DNA of 64,000 nucleotides. It comes from Macquaria australasica. Taxonomy: Eukaryota; Chordata; Actinopteri; Centrarchiformes; Percichthyidae. Positions 11,599 through 23,457 of the stretch are shown here, piece after piece. The notes under the pieces were generated by a model. That model had not been told where the DNA came from, did no database searches, and worked only from the letters and a program-made list of their open reading frames with translations. A program made the position numbers and the translations under genes. Where the stretch lies: assembly GCA_005408345.1 (NCBI GenBank), contig SEMN01000894.1:1-64000 (forward strand), written 5' to 3'. Numbering within the stretch: the stretch's first letter is position 1; each line of letters starts with the position of its first letter.

Positions 11599-13277
11599 AT
11601 GAAGTCTTTTCTGTTTCTCCTCTCCATTATTGGTAAAAATAGCACGTTTATTGATTTGCTTTTCAGTTGAACAGCTGTTGTTTTGTAAAGTTTGGGGTTT
11701 TCCTTTGCTGGTCTCTGCCATTTGTTCAGAGAAAATGTATTTATTATCACTAAATTCAGACAAATAAGGTAAAATTTATATTTTGTGGGAACTAGAAGAG
11801 ATCTGAGAGAGATATTTTAAAAAAAATTGTATTTTATTAGTGCACATTAGTGGTCCCGCGCAAGCCTTTAATTAAAACCAAAACATGCCAGTGCTATTAA
11901 ACGCACCATTAAATGTTTTTCTTCGTTTCAGGATGCTGTGCGGGGCAGAATCTTCTGCCACAGGGTCCAGTGGAGGCAGTTTTGGGGAAAAATGTTACTT
12001 TCAAAACCCTGGTTGAACTCAAACACAACTTCAGCACCTTTGTCTGGTATTTCAACCGCGGGAGTGGGCTGGTACCCATCGTCACTGTAACGCCATCAGG
12101 GGAGACAGTGGCTGAAGGTTACCAGGGAAGGGTGCAGGTGAACCGGACCAATGGTTTCTTGACCCTGGGCCCACTGGACAAGAAGGACAGGGGGTATTAT
12201 AATGCCACCATGGTAACTTCTGAAATGAAAAGGACTGGAGAGACCATGCTCCGAGTTCTGGGTGAGTCATTCTTTTATTAAATTAGGAGAGAGCTAAGAT
12301 ATTTTCTCAGCAAAAGTAAATGAGACAGAACAGGTCCTTTGGCTCAATTAAGACCAGGTTAGTGATGTTATGTACTTAAAATACAATATACAAATACAAC
12401 ATGGTACCGTACATTTTATATATATATATATATATAGTTTAGTTCTAATCCACAATGTTGTTATGGACTGTTACAGAGTTAAGTTTTCAGAATCAGAATT
12501 AGAATTAGAATCAGATTTATTGCAAAGTAGTTTTTCACATACAAGGAATTTGCATTGGTATTTGGTGCATAACAATAAATATAGTAAAAGAAAATTTAAA
12601 AAAAAAGCAAAGGTCCAGAAAGTAGAAAATATTACATAAATCTTATTAAAAAATAAGTACAATATATCTGTTTTTAAAATTAGAGTGTTGTACAATGTGC
12701 AAAATATTTACCAAGAAATGTGCAAAGGTTCAGAGTGTGAAATATAAAGAATATGTGCAAAGTACAGAGATAATAATCCAAAAAGTGTGACAGATGTGGA
12801 GACTGTATATTAATGTATCGTATAGTGTCTTTATATTATTATCTATTTTTATTATGGAGTATGCTGCTAGCCTACATTCAGACTAAATGTGATTTTGCCT
12901 TGCTTTATTCGCAGTGAATTTATTTCAGATGTGTTTTTAGTCTGTGTTTATGTACCGCAATTAGATTTATTCATCACATACATAAATGTACATTATAAGA
13001 AATTACTGATACAATATAATTTCAATGTGCAGTGAATTGCCTAGTTTTCATCTCCATAGACTGTGCATTGTGGAAATATATTAAAATAAAGAAAAACATG
13101 TCACCCGTTTTTGGGACATTTTAAAAAGAAAACATTGCAAAAAGAAAAAAAAGTGTGTCAAATGGAATAAATAGTAGAACGAAAGTAAGTAATTTAAAAG
13201 TGAATACGGACCAAGGTATATGAAACATGGAACAATATGGTGCATTAGAAAACAGAGAGAAAGGCAATGTAAAGGGG

Positions 13278-13324
<47 letters not shown>

Positions 13325-16300
13325 CAGAAAAATGTGTAAGTGGTTGTAAACTGCAAAGTTTTAACAGATGGATCACAGAACCTACAACAAACGTAATTTC
13401 TTACTTTTTAACCAGTTTTCCTTGTACAGTCATGGAATAGAGACAGCACTGGGATTGAGCAAAGTAAATACCCAAATCCATAATAGTAGACATCCATTAA
13501 TCTCAGGGCAGGGACAGAAAACCCCTATTTTAGCTTTTCAGAAAGACAAATGAATAAAAAACAAAAACCCAACCCAATAAGAAGGGGTGGGAATGCAGCT
13601 TTCTGTGGGGCTGGTGGAACTATTCCACAGAGACTAAAGGGATTATGAGATCAGGGAAGAATCCACACTAAACAGAAAAGATTTTTTACAATTGAAGCAG
13701 AGTCTGAAATAAATGTTTTTAACCATTTCCTGATGAGCATTGCTAGAAGGAAAGTCAATTAAAACAGAGCAACACAGAGTAGAATTTGACATATCTCATA
13801 TTGGACTGGGTAAACCTGAACCTGAAGCTGGTATTCTTTATTTTAGGATGCTGTGAATGGTATGCACTGCCCGAGGGTCCACTGGATGCAGTCTCAGGGA
13901 AAAACGTGACTTTCAAAACCCTAATTGAGCCCAAAGAGGAGTTCAATGCCACAGCCTGGTTTTTCAGCAACGGGGGTGAGCTGATGCGTGTTGCCACCAT
14001 GAGCAGACAGCAGGAGAGCGTAGTGTTCAAGGGTTACCAGGGAAGAGTGACAGTGAACCAGGCCAACGGGTTCTTGACACTGGGGCCTCTGGCCACGATT
14101 GACAATGGGGATTATTACGTCAACATCCTTACCGCCAAAGGGGTGAAGACCGGCGAGATCAAGCTCAGAGTTCTGGGTAAGAGCTACTGTGTGTTACGCC
14201 AGGAAGGCTATGTTTTCATGTTTTCATGAAATTTGGCACACACATTCATGTCGTAATAACTTTGGTGATCTTTTAACTTTTCATCTAGTGCCATCATCTA
14301 TTCAAAGTTTTAATTTGTCCAATGCTTTGTTTTATAACCAAATACCTGCAAACTGACAATCCCATCAGCCTCAGCTGTACTTTATGTTAAAGGGTAACTA
14401 CACCCTCAAATTCACCCTCAAGTTGACTTTATGTCAGCATTGGCCTTGCAAGGTTCAGGGCTGATTTAATACAGTAGATGGCGTGTTGAGCCATTTTCAA
14501 CCCATGAAATGATTTAGTTTACAGCTCAAAAAACCTGTTTAAGTGTAAGTGTGTTAACCTCTTTAAGTGCTAATTAGGAATATGTTAGCATGCTAAAACT
14601 CTAAACTGAGATGTGAACACGGTAAACATTACATACTCAACATGCTGATGGCATGCATGCTGAAGTTAGCATTTAGCTCAAAGCACATTTGTGCATAAGC
14701 CCCAAAGAGCTGCTAGCATGGCTGTAGCTCTTAGTCTTATTAGTCTTTTTAACTGCTGCACTTAAGCCTTTTATGGTAGGCTACACATTTTATTTCAAAG
14801 TGTATCAACTAAGTAGGCTTTTCAGATTGCACAAATCCTTTGGAGCCTACGTAAAAAGAAGGTCCTGGAGGTCAAGTGTCAAAAGTATTTTAAGTTTCGG
14901 ATGTTGATTCCCATGTTGGTCTTCCTCTATTCACTGTCAGGTTGAAAAAGGCTTGTTGCGTCTTGTCATTGCACACAAACAGCTGCACTGGTTTCTCACA
15001 AGGGTGTGTTCTGTTCTCTCTCTTATTCTTATTATACACCAACAGCTACAGTTATTAGCCCAGGAGGTATTTTATTACATATGCTGATGGTGCAATCTTA
15101 GGGCAATAAGGAGCACTGCCTCTTTCAAACCAAACGTCTACTGATTTTAGGGAAAGAGCTTGATAGTGTCTGACACGTTTTATCTGTCCTAAAAGAGAAT
15201 ATATGTAGGAGTAGAGCCACTAACCCTGGCAATGTTAGCACCATGCATTGAACTATTCAGAGCCACTTCACCATTTAAATGACCTTGATTCTACTTGCAG
15301 AGCCGGTGTCAAATGTGACCATCAGGGCCAATGTGTCTGAGACGGTAGAGTTTAACAGCACAGTTGTTCTCACCTGCTCTGCCAAGGGCTCATTCCTCAA
15401 ATTCTCCTGGACCAACGGCACAGCACCCATCATGGCTGACAATGCACGATTCAGGATTGCAGAGGTGAGACTTCATGTGCGTTTTGGTCACATTAGAGTT
15501 GAATTTGGATTGGACTGCACTGAGGAAGGATTTGACTGAAACAAACAAGTTAAAGTATTTATACTCTTTTATTGAATCATTTTCTTAATTGGTATCTCAT
15601 TAATTGAATCTCTTATTTTGTCATTCTCTTAAACATCTCTTTGATTTGTCTTCTGTTAATTGTCACTGCAGGAGGCCACGTTTAGTATGCTGACTATCAG
15701 TGGTATTCGAAGTACAGACCTGGTTGGTCCCATCTACTGCACAGCTGCCAACCAGCTGGAAATTGAGAAGAGCGCCCCCTTCAACCTCACTGTCATCTGT
15801 GAGTACTGCACCTGTGGTAGCACCTTCAGATACTTTAATGGGTCATGACTTACATAAAAGCTGGAATTCCTTACAAGATATCATATGTGTAAACGTAAAA
15901 AACCCAAACTGATTAAAGAGCAACTTAACAGCAGATTTTTTTTTACTGAATTCCAGTTGTTTAACTTGCTCACCTTGCTGCAGTGATGTCAAAGTGTACT
16001 CCATGGTTTCCCAGTACACCGTGACATCACTGTTTGGTGTGGTTACAGGTGAAACAGAGTACACCTCTGAACACACACAACACGCGGTCAGAAATGCAAC
16101 AAAATGTCTCAAAGAGGATTTTCAGGGACATGCTTTTAGTGCAATTTTAATTTGTATTTGTTGAATTTACCACTGTTGGTACCTTTGATGAAGATGCAAT
16201 TTATTTTTTTAATCTAAAAAAATTAACAAAAAGTCAGACGGATTTTGGGGGACTGGGGAACCTCTTGATTAATTTTTGCAGAGACTGAAATGACTTTCCT

Positions 16301-18047
16301 TTCTGCCTCTTTTAGTTCTTTTGTTGTTGTTCCTCCATGTCCCTGGACGGGATTGATAATTTCTCTCCTTTGCACATTGTTTGCATTGTTATTACAAATG
16401 ATCACAGAACTACAATTCAAAATGTCTGTGAAATGCCAAGAAAGTTTAATTAGTGAATTAAATCAAAAAATTTAGACAAAGAAGATATTAACTTTTTTTG
16501 TGTGTATTTGTGGTCTTAATTCACTGTTATTTTGAGAAGAAGACCCTTAAATATAAAATGGCCACTGTGTGAAGATGAAAGTCTATCCATGCATACACGA
16601 AATAGAACCAAGACTGAAGCTACAACTCAGATTTTAATGAGTCAGCAGGAACTAAAATCCTGAATTGACGCAAATGAGGTCAGACATAAACTATATGAAA
16701 AAGAGTGAGGAAAAAAATCAGTGAATAGCTAGTAGAACTCAAGTATCCACGTACTTCAAGGTCTGGTCTGATAAAGTAAAGAGTTAATATTCCAAACTGC
16801 TGTCCTGCTGCTGTTATCATCAGTGCTCCCCTACACATGTGTAATGTCACATTTGGACCAGAAGATGTCACCATTCAATAATGTATTCAGCTTTGAAACT
16901 TAAGTGGCAGCATGGTCCGAATGAGGTCCATACTGTGAGTGCTGCACAACAGTGAAACTACCACAGACAAAAGTGTTAGAGTAATTAAAACCTGAAGATT
17001 ATTTCTTGTCCCTTATTCAGTTCCTCCAACCTCATCTGTACCGACTCTTCCAGCACAGCCTGGTAGGTGGAAAACTTCATTTTGGTAATCAGATGCACAA
17101 TATTATTAAAACTCCCTGAGAAATAATCTGAACGGTGGCATGTGCATTTGAAGAAAGATAAATAAAACAGTAAAAAAATGTATCAATTACATTTGCATTT
17201 CAAATGTGCAGTTTATCTTGCTTCTATAAAATTCTCTATCACAATTTATATTGATATCACAATAGAAAATTTCATACAACATGATGACAAAATGTTCTTG
17301 TCACCCACAGGACTACCAGAGAAGGAAGAGGAAGGTGGTGAACCAAGACCAATGTCCTCACATGCTGCCACATCCTCACATACCACCATGTCCCCATATA
17401 CCACCCTGTCCTCACATACCTCCTCGTCCTCACGTACTACCACATCCTCACACACCACCACGTCCTCACATACCTCCCCATCCCCATATACCTCCCCATC
17501 CCCATATACCACCACATCCCCATATACCACCGCATCCTCACACACCACCACGTCCTCACATATCTCCCCATCCCCATATACCACCACATCCCCATATACC
17601 ACCACATCCTCACACACCACCACGTCCTCACATACCTCCCCATCCCCATATACCACCACATCCTCACATGCCACCACAACACAGAGGGACAGGGATAAAA
17701 GGTTGGATAATAAGGACTTCTTGGACATTCAACGTGCCTGGTTTGACAAGCTGCAAGCAGAGTTGGTCGAGATGCGGTTGAACTTTGAGAGGAGCCTCCG
17801 TCAGATGGAAAGCCGTACACATTCCCTGCTGTGGTCCATGAGCAGGAGGCTGGAGCGAATGACAGAGGCCATGGACCGCAACTCGACCCCCTCTCACCAG
17901 ACCAAAACCTACTTATCCCTTCGCCGTTTGCTATCCAAAGGTGTTTTAGCAGTGACCCCTTCCAGCCAACCTCCAGGAAGTCGCCCCATGAGTCTCCACA
18001 CCAGAGGTCAACGCAAACGTGGAGGTCGGAGAGGCAATCGCTCCTGA
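11599..18047 (+). CDS. CEACAM-like Ig-superfamily protein, seven exons, with Ser/Thr repeat and basic C-terminal tail
   Basis: Exons: 11599-11632, 11932-12261, 13847-14176, 15301-15464, 15672-15798, 17021-17062, 17311-18047. All junctions are GT-AG and phase-consistent, and the coding sum (1764 nt) is a multiple of three, giving 587 residues. The product starts MKSFLFLLSIIG, a signal peptide. Two V-type domains follow (each exon 330 nt, phase 1-1). Both lack the canonical cysteine pair: NVTFKTL replaces the first Cys region and YYNAT / YYVNI the second, as in CEACAM N-domains. Exons four and five form a C2 domain with its Cys pair (VVLTCSAKG, GPIYCTAAN). A Pro-rich linker leads to a last exon with about 18 hexapeptides of pattern x-S-[SP]-[HY]-T-[TS], a helical segment rich in Arg/Glu, and a basic end. 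No transmembrane segment is visible, so the product may be secreted. The assignment to teleost CEACAM-like proteins is by motif; transcript support is unknown. Confidence 0.75.
12262..13846. repeat. Intron with dispersed repeat and (TA)n tracts
   Basis: A fish-type repeat starts near 12489 (AATCAGAATTAGAATTAGAA then TTTATTGCAAAGTAG...TCACATACAAGGAATTTGC). TA dinucleotide runs lie at 12418-12436 and 13280-13320. The rest is AT-rich intron of the CEACAM-like gene. Confidence 0.5.
14177..15300. other. Intron of the CEACAM-like gene with a dispersed repeat
   Basis: Between 14560 and 14720 it contains GTTAGCATGCTAAAACTCTA and AAGTTAGCATTTAGCTCAAA, a pattern common in fish interspersed repeats. 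No coding exon is seen. Confidence 0.4.
15799..17020. other. Intron of the CEACAM-like gene; nothing recognised
   Basis: AT-rich sequence without a supported exon. It separates the second half of the C2 domain from the short Pro-rich linker exon. Confidence 0.4.
17357..17690 (+). repeat. 18-nt coding tandem repeat (about 18 units)
   Basis: Units such as ACATCCTCACACACCACC and ACATCCCCATATACCACC repeat in phase with the reading frame and encode [TMPLA]-S-[SP]-[HY]-[TA]-[TS]. The array sits inside the last exon of the CEACAM-like gene and gives a mucin-like stalk with many potential O-glycosylation sites. Copy number is likely to vary between alleles. Confidence 0.85.
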
Positions 18048-18263
18048 AAAAGAAGAGCTCTGTTTAGTTCTGTTGGTTCCTTTGTTTCTTGTGTTTAATT
18101 AAAATGTGCGTAATGCGTTTATTTTCATTCAGAATTGAAATGAACACATTTTTTGGGTATTTTCTTTTGTGAACAAGCTGTGGTTAATTTTACTTTTCTA
18201 TGGTAGCTTGTATCACTTGTTTCTTTACTGTCCAAAGTTTTGATTTTACAAGCAAAACTTTAA

Positions 18264-18269
18264 AATAAA
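18264..18269 (+). terminator. Candidate polyadenylation signal of the CEACAM-like gene
   Basis: AATAAA lies 217 nt after the stop codon. A variant ATTAAA is present at 18098-18103. Confidence 0.5.
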
Positions 18270-18274
18270 CTCAG

Positions 18275-19036
18275 TTTTTAAACAAATAATTACTGCATAG
18301 TAACCCAGGTCTTGCTTTCAGGGAGTGGGGAGAATGAGCTGTGCATACGCTAAATATAAAGGAAATATTCTTTTTCTATTTGCACTCTAACTGGATTGTC
18401 TATAGCATGTAGGAAGGTAAGCCAACATATGAAGGCTGAGGTCATTCTTGAGTGCCGTGTATTACTAGAAATCTTCCCTTAATCACTTAATGTGATTGAC
18501 ATAATGTGCAAGAAATAAGAAACAGCAATGTCAAATGTTAGACATCTAATGTTAATGTATATTTTCAAACCATAATGCACAAAACAAATAGATTCAATTC
18601 GATTGCAGGAAAGAATGTATTTAATAAAATATATATTTAGGGTGTTAGGAAAATGTATGATTATAGGCTATATAATTGACTTTACTTGACTCTTAAGTAC
18701 CTTTAAACTGATGCTGATAACCTCTACCTCTATCCAAGTTGCTGTGTAATTTTTAAATGTAATTTCAAATGAGTAGAGCCAGTCTGTGGGTGGGATAACA
18801 TGTCATAATCTAATCATACATAATGACACATTTCATTTTGCAGATTGTGTTTAATTTGTTTACCAAGGGGATGTTTTATGAGTTTTAACATTTTCATTTC
18901 ACTTTGATATGTGGATTGCACAGTCTGCAACCAAATTTTCTATACATTTAAGAGGGGAGTGGGGTAGCGAGACAACAGGGAAAATTGCATGTTGTGCCAT
19001 TTATATAGTATGCCATGGGCATGCAAGATGAAAATG
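18275..19036. other. Spacer between the CEACAM-like gene and the light-chain locus
   Basis: AT-rich intergenic DNA; no gene or recognisable repeat was seen. Confidence 0.4.
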
Positions 19037-19037
19037 T

Positions 19038-19039
<2 letters not shown>

Positions 19040-19087
<48 letters not shown>
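19040..19087. repeat. (TG)n microsatellite beside the V relic
   Basis: About 24 TG units followed by CCTCAGTGAAGTGTATCAG, the same arrangement seen 3' of every V gene of the main family. Confidence 0.9.
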
Positions 19088-19089
<2 letters not shown>

Positions 19090-19167
19090 TCAGTGAAGTG
19101 TATCAGTCTCTGCAGTAGCTTCCAGCTGCAGCAGTCAGTTCAGTTTCTGTTCAGTCTGACTGAGGGA

Positions 19168-19195
19168 GGTTTTTGTACGACGCTTTTTCACTGTG
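19168..19195 (-). other. 12-RSS of the truncated V relic
   Basis: Nonamer (plus-strand GGTTTTTGT, 19168-19176), 12-bp spacer, heptamer CACTGTG (19189-19195). It is intact although the V segment behind it is nearly all deleted. Confidence 0.85.
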
Positions 19196-19240
19196 TGAAC
19201 AACCACTGACTGTTGATAACATGGAAACTCTGACAGTAGT
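19196..19240 (-). pseudogene. IgL V relic: only the CDR3 end remains
   Basis: About 45 bp match the 3' end of the other V exons (minus-strand TACTACTGTCAGAG... through the CDR3 codons INSQ). The sequence then jumps at about 19241 to AAGACCAGTTTCATCC, which in the paralogous block lies at about 34013, roughly 1 kb beyond the V gene. The V exon, leader and promoter are therefore deleted. Confidence 0.8.
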
Positions 19241-19249
19241 AAAAAGACC

Positions 19250-22200
19250 AGTTTCATCCAAACTGAGGAAGACCAACAGAACTAGTAGCCTCCTCTGCTG
19301 CAGCCAACAGGATGGAGTTTTGTTCACCTCATATAAACTTCATTAATCTCTCTGCAGTGGGTCGAGTCACCCCATTAGTCAGATTAATGCATAAGTCGCA
19401 AAAGTAATAAGTCAATTTTTTCCAAATTGCTTTATAACAATACACACAGTAAGAGCATTTTACTGTCAAATCAGAAAGTTCTGTTCTTACTAATGTCTAC
19501 CCTTGAAGAAGATCCATGTGTTCTGTTCATGTGTTTTTAACTTGTAACTAGAAATTCATTTGAAGATTTGAATTTAAAAAAAATCAAAAACAATAGTAAA
19601 GATTTTCAGGATTACAAAAAAAAGGAGGGTATCGTCTGCATAAAGTGATACAACGTGAATCTAATTGGAGTTTACACTAAATATTTAAATGAGACAGTTT
19701 AACTTCTCCAAATGATTCTGTAACAGCAGTAACACTGATTTTCTATTAAAACAATAAAGACCTATTCATCAAATCAGATGTTTCCATGCATATTTTAATC
19801 AATAACTGCTGTCATATGTTGCTGTCTCAAATTTAAACAGCAGGTCTATTTAATCCTAATCATCACGCTGACACTGTTCACATTTTCAGATAATAATCTT
19901 GATTTTCTTCAATTCAAAAATATTTCAGGGGATATTATTATTTAAACAGCAGTCTTATTCTATTTAACATCTAAAACTACTGCCAGAGTATGTTGAGGGT
20001 CATTTTCTATCTGTTTCTATCTGCACTTTTATTAAAAATGCCTGGTATCAAATAGCTCCATGAGTCTTCATGTTGCTGTGGTATAATAAAGCAGGTAGGA
20101 TTAATGTGAGCAAGAAGAAGTGAAGTTCATGTTGAAATTACCTTTAAATAATTCTACAACCGTCTGAACGTAGTTTAAAGCCTAAGACAAAGAAAATATA
20201 TCATCAGCATAAAGGGATACAATGTTAAAGGGGACATATTATGGTCATAACGCTCCGTTTTAGCTCTTAGTCCCTTTAAAGCCCCCCTCCCTAAAAGCCC
20301 AGTCTGCTCTGATTGGTCAGCCCCCACGTGCCATCGCAGGCACTGAGCGGGCACCGCCCACCAACTTCGCTAATGCTCCACCGGATTTTTGCAACCAAGG
20401 ATCAACATCGGTAACCAAGACTTCAGGTTTCCTGATTGTTGGCTCAGGTAAATACTATTTAACGCCATATCTCACGTAATGTTAGCTTAGTATTTATGCA
20501 TAAACCGTGAACACACTGTTTTACGTTTGTCTCTACAGGTACATTTGTGAGAAGTGACCTACAAAGGCCAACGGAGTGGAAACATTTGTTGTGAAGAGAG
20601 ACCATGTACATGTAGCACTGCATGTCAACACTTACAGTAAGCCTACTTATCAGGGTGTGGAGGTGGAAAGTAGCCTACAATATTTAACAATAGAAGATGT
20701 GAAATATTAAAGTAATTATTTATGGTGAAGACACCTGATAAATGTAAGAAAGTAATCAATTAGAATAGTGATGAATAGTGATTACTGTAGCAACTGTCCA
20801 AAGTAAGTTGCTTATGTATTTGAAAAACTCTGAGGACTGTACTGTTCATGTTTCAGAGCAACTTGGATCTTTTTCTAGTTTTTACTTGTCAGTTGTCAGA
20901 CAATTATTGCCATATTTATGCTTTAACATGTTTGATACCCTTTGAAAATACTGTAGAGAATATTGTATAATATATATTTTGATCTGTCAACACCGTAATA
21001 AAGTTTGACTGTGAAACAGAGAAATGTCTTGTGCTTGTGTATTTCTTTACTATGACCTGTAGTAAAGAATTACTAGTTTACTAGTATTTACTAGTTTCAT
21101 AGTCAGCATATTAAATTAACCATTTTTTAACCCTTCTACATGGATGAAATCAAATCAGGTTTTCACATCACCCATTTAAACAGTGTAACAGCATGAAAGA
21201 ACATTTTACTACTAAATTTAAAAATGACCAAAATCCTCCTTGAAAATTAAGCACTTCATTCATAGCCATTGAAATGGAAATATACCTTGTGTATACTGTA
21301 TATAATGCACAACGTAGCAAAGCCATCATTTTTATGTAAACTGTCCAGATGATGTCCTCCATCAGGGTAAAGGGTTTCTTGTATACTGAAGTTGTGTCAG
21401 CTGGTCATGGAGCTCTCAGGTCACCGTGGTCATCCTGACGCGTCTTGATACCGAGACTTTCCTGATGCTGCTGGCCGCTGTGTCGTCTTCAGGCCGTCGC
21501 TTGACTGAAGCATGACAACTACCCAGCAATAACTTCCTCCTCTGATTTCTCATACTGTGAGGAGAGTGTGGTGGGTCCAGGAACACCTCATCAAACACGA
21601 GCATCATCAGGTCATTCAGATGATCTGTAAAACAAAGCAGAGTCACAGTTACTTGTACATTATACTGTCAAGTTTTATCAGGGCCAACAATATCCAACTG
21701 CAGATGCATTTGGTCTTGAATGAAGGAGAAGCATGTATTTAACAGGGTGTGTGGTGATCACAGTGCTAATGTCATGGTGATTACATTTCTTACATTGTCA
21801 TATTCTCAGTAATTGTACCTACCATGCTCTTTATGTAGAACACTGTGGAAGGCCTCAGTGGTGATGGCTCAGCCTCTCCACATCACTGAAAGGCCCGTGG
21901 AGCTGCATAGGGAACAGTGGATGTGCCAACCAAGGTCTTTGCAGGACACAGTAGCCTGGACACTGTAACACAATTACATTGTTTTCATGAAACCCAAGCA
22001 ATATGACATAAGAACAATACATAGCAATATTACATTATAAGTAAAACTACTAAAGGCTGCAACAGCTCAGTGTTAAACGTTATTCAAAGCAGTCAGAATA
22101 TATCAGGCTACAAACATTTACCTAGTGAGACTCTGTTGATTGTAATGTATTGTGAGACTACATGAACGCAACAGGAGAGACCGAGGTCTCTGCTCAGTCT

Positions 22201-22641
22201 AATGAAAGATAAGTAATGGGACAGAAAAACAAGTAATTACAACCAACTGCAATAAACCAAAAACATTGACACCATTAAAAATCATCAGGCAAATCCTGTC
22301 GTAGCTCATTACGACATAGTTTAAAAAGAAAATCATCATATTGAGCCTTTCAAATATCAAATTCTTCAATAAGTCCAAAGGCAGCTAAAGACCCACCTGT
22401 TTAGATTGGATTTTGCATTTTCATTGTCTGTATTTCATGTGTGTTGCTTTTATCTTTTATTAAAAAGCATTTTTGAAGTCCTGTATAAAACTTCCTGACT
22501 TACTGACTGAAAATGCCGGGGGGTTCAATGAAAACTGCAAAACTAGTGGAAGTAAAGAAATTTCATATTTAAAAACCCTTTTAATATGTCAGTAAATGTG
22601 TTGTTGCAGATAGAGGGGGTGAGAAAGAGTCATCTAACCAA

Positions 22642-22645
<4 letters not shown>
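19250..22645. repeat. Non-Ig spacer block, copy 1 (paralogous to 34015-36770 and 59363-62970)
   Basis: Collinear with the two other copies. It contains TTAAAGGGGACATATTATGG at 20226, resembling the terminus of a common fish DNA transposon, and a segment with an inverted CCAAT box (GATTGGTCAG, near 20310). A conserved minus-strand frame at 21416-21646 and a LINE-tail fragment at 22376-22500 also lie in it. This copy lacks the about 130 bp present at 60713-60843. No functional gene is established. Confidence 0.65.
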
Positions 22646-22673
<28 letters not shown>

Positions 22674-22753
22674 CCTCAGTGAAGTGTATCAGTCTCTGCA
22701 GTAGCTTCCAGCTGCAGCAGTCAGTTCAGTTTCTGTTCAGTCTGACTGAGGGA

Positions 22754-22781
22754 GGTTTTTGTACGACGCTTTTTCACTGTG
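22754..22781 (-). other. 12-RSS of IgL V1
   Basis: Nonamer 22754-22762 (read ACAAAAACC on the minus strand), spacer of 12 bp, heptamer CACAGTG 22775-22781, immediately 3' of the V coding end. Confidence 0.9.
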
Positions 22782-23263
22782 TGAACACATGCTGACTGTT
22801 GATATAGTGATAACTCTGACAGTAGTAAACTGCTGCATCTTCAGTCTGGACTCCACTGATGGTCAGAGTGAAGTCAGAGTTTGATCCACTGCCTGTAAAA
22901 CGATCTGGAATCCCTGATGCTCGAGTGCTAGCATAGTAAATGAGGAGTTTAGGAGTTTCTCCATCTCTCTGTTGGTACCAGGCTAAATAGTGGTTGGGGC
23001 TACTATAATAAACATTCTGACTGGTCCTACAGCTGATGGAGACGGAGGCTCCCAGAGCAGAGCTCACTGCTCCAGGCTGAGTCACTGTGACCTGGCCTCT
23101 GGACTCTGAGGAGACAGAGACAAAAACATAAAGCAGCGTCATGGTTTGTCGGCTTCATTTCAGAGGGACGGATGTTCATAGAGGAGAGGAGTTTGATTCT
23201 CTGGACTTTACCTGTGAAGCAGCAGCAGAGGAGAGTCCAGATGAGGACGGAGGTCAAAGTCAT
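22782..23263 (-). CDS. IgL V1, intact variable gene (leader 23212-23263, V exon 22782-23105)
   Basis: Leader exon encodes MTLTSVLIWTLLCCCFT plus one base, with donor /GTAAAG. The V exon follows acceptor CTCAG/AGTCC, so the mature chain starts near SRGQVTVTQPGAVSS. Hallmarks are present: first Cys in SVSISCRTSQNV, CDR1 YYSSPNHY, Trp in LAWYQQ, CDR2 YASTRAS, FR3 RFTGSGSNSDFTLTISGVQT and second Cys in AVYYC. Germline CDR3 reads QSYHYINSQHVF. No stop or frameshift. It is transcribed opposite to all J-C cassettes, so joining requires inversion. The V is kappa-like (teleost L1-type by resemblance; subtype not certain). Confidence 0.92.
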
Positions 23264-23343
23264 GTTTTTGATGAGGAGGATTTCTGTGGCTTCTGTTGTG
23301 ATGAAGGACAGCTGTCAGTCATCCAGTGTTCAACTGTCAGGAC

Positions 23344-23389
23344 TATAAACTCTCCCAGAGCACTGGAGCATGGTGCTGCTGATGCAAAG
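23344..23389 (-). promoter_or_regulatory. V1 promoter: octamer-like and TATA-like boxes
   Basis: On the minus strand CTTTGCAT (23382-23389; one mismatch to the ATTTGCAT octamer) lies 33 bp upstream of TTTATA (23344-23349), which is about 81 bp before the ATG. Confidence 0.6.
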
Positions 23390-23457
23390 TGGCTCTCTAT
23401 GGAAATGCTCTGACTGACTCCAACAGGGACTTGGATTACTCTGATGATGCTGTTTCC

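Noticed and set aside
17191..17198. Perfect ATTTGCAT octamer in an intron of the CEACAM-like gene
   Set aside because: A single 8-mer match without TATA or other B-cell motifs nearby; chance in AT-rich DNA is likely.
17357..17690. Possible CRISPR-like array
   Set aside because: Units are contiguous 18-mers without spacers, in frame in an exon of a vertebrate gene.
17246..17820. Long antisense and alternate-frame open readings over the hexapeptide repeat
   Set aside because: An 18-nt repeat without stops is open in several frames at once. Only the frame joined by splice phase to the Ig domains is supported.
23141..23413. Plus-strand frame antisense to the V leader (also 26683)
   Set aside because: Shadow of the V leader and promoter on the opposite strand.
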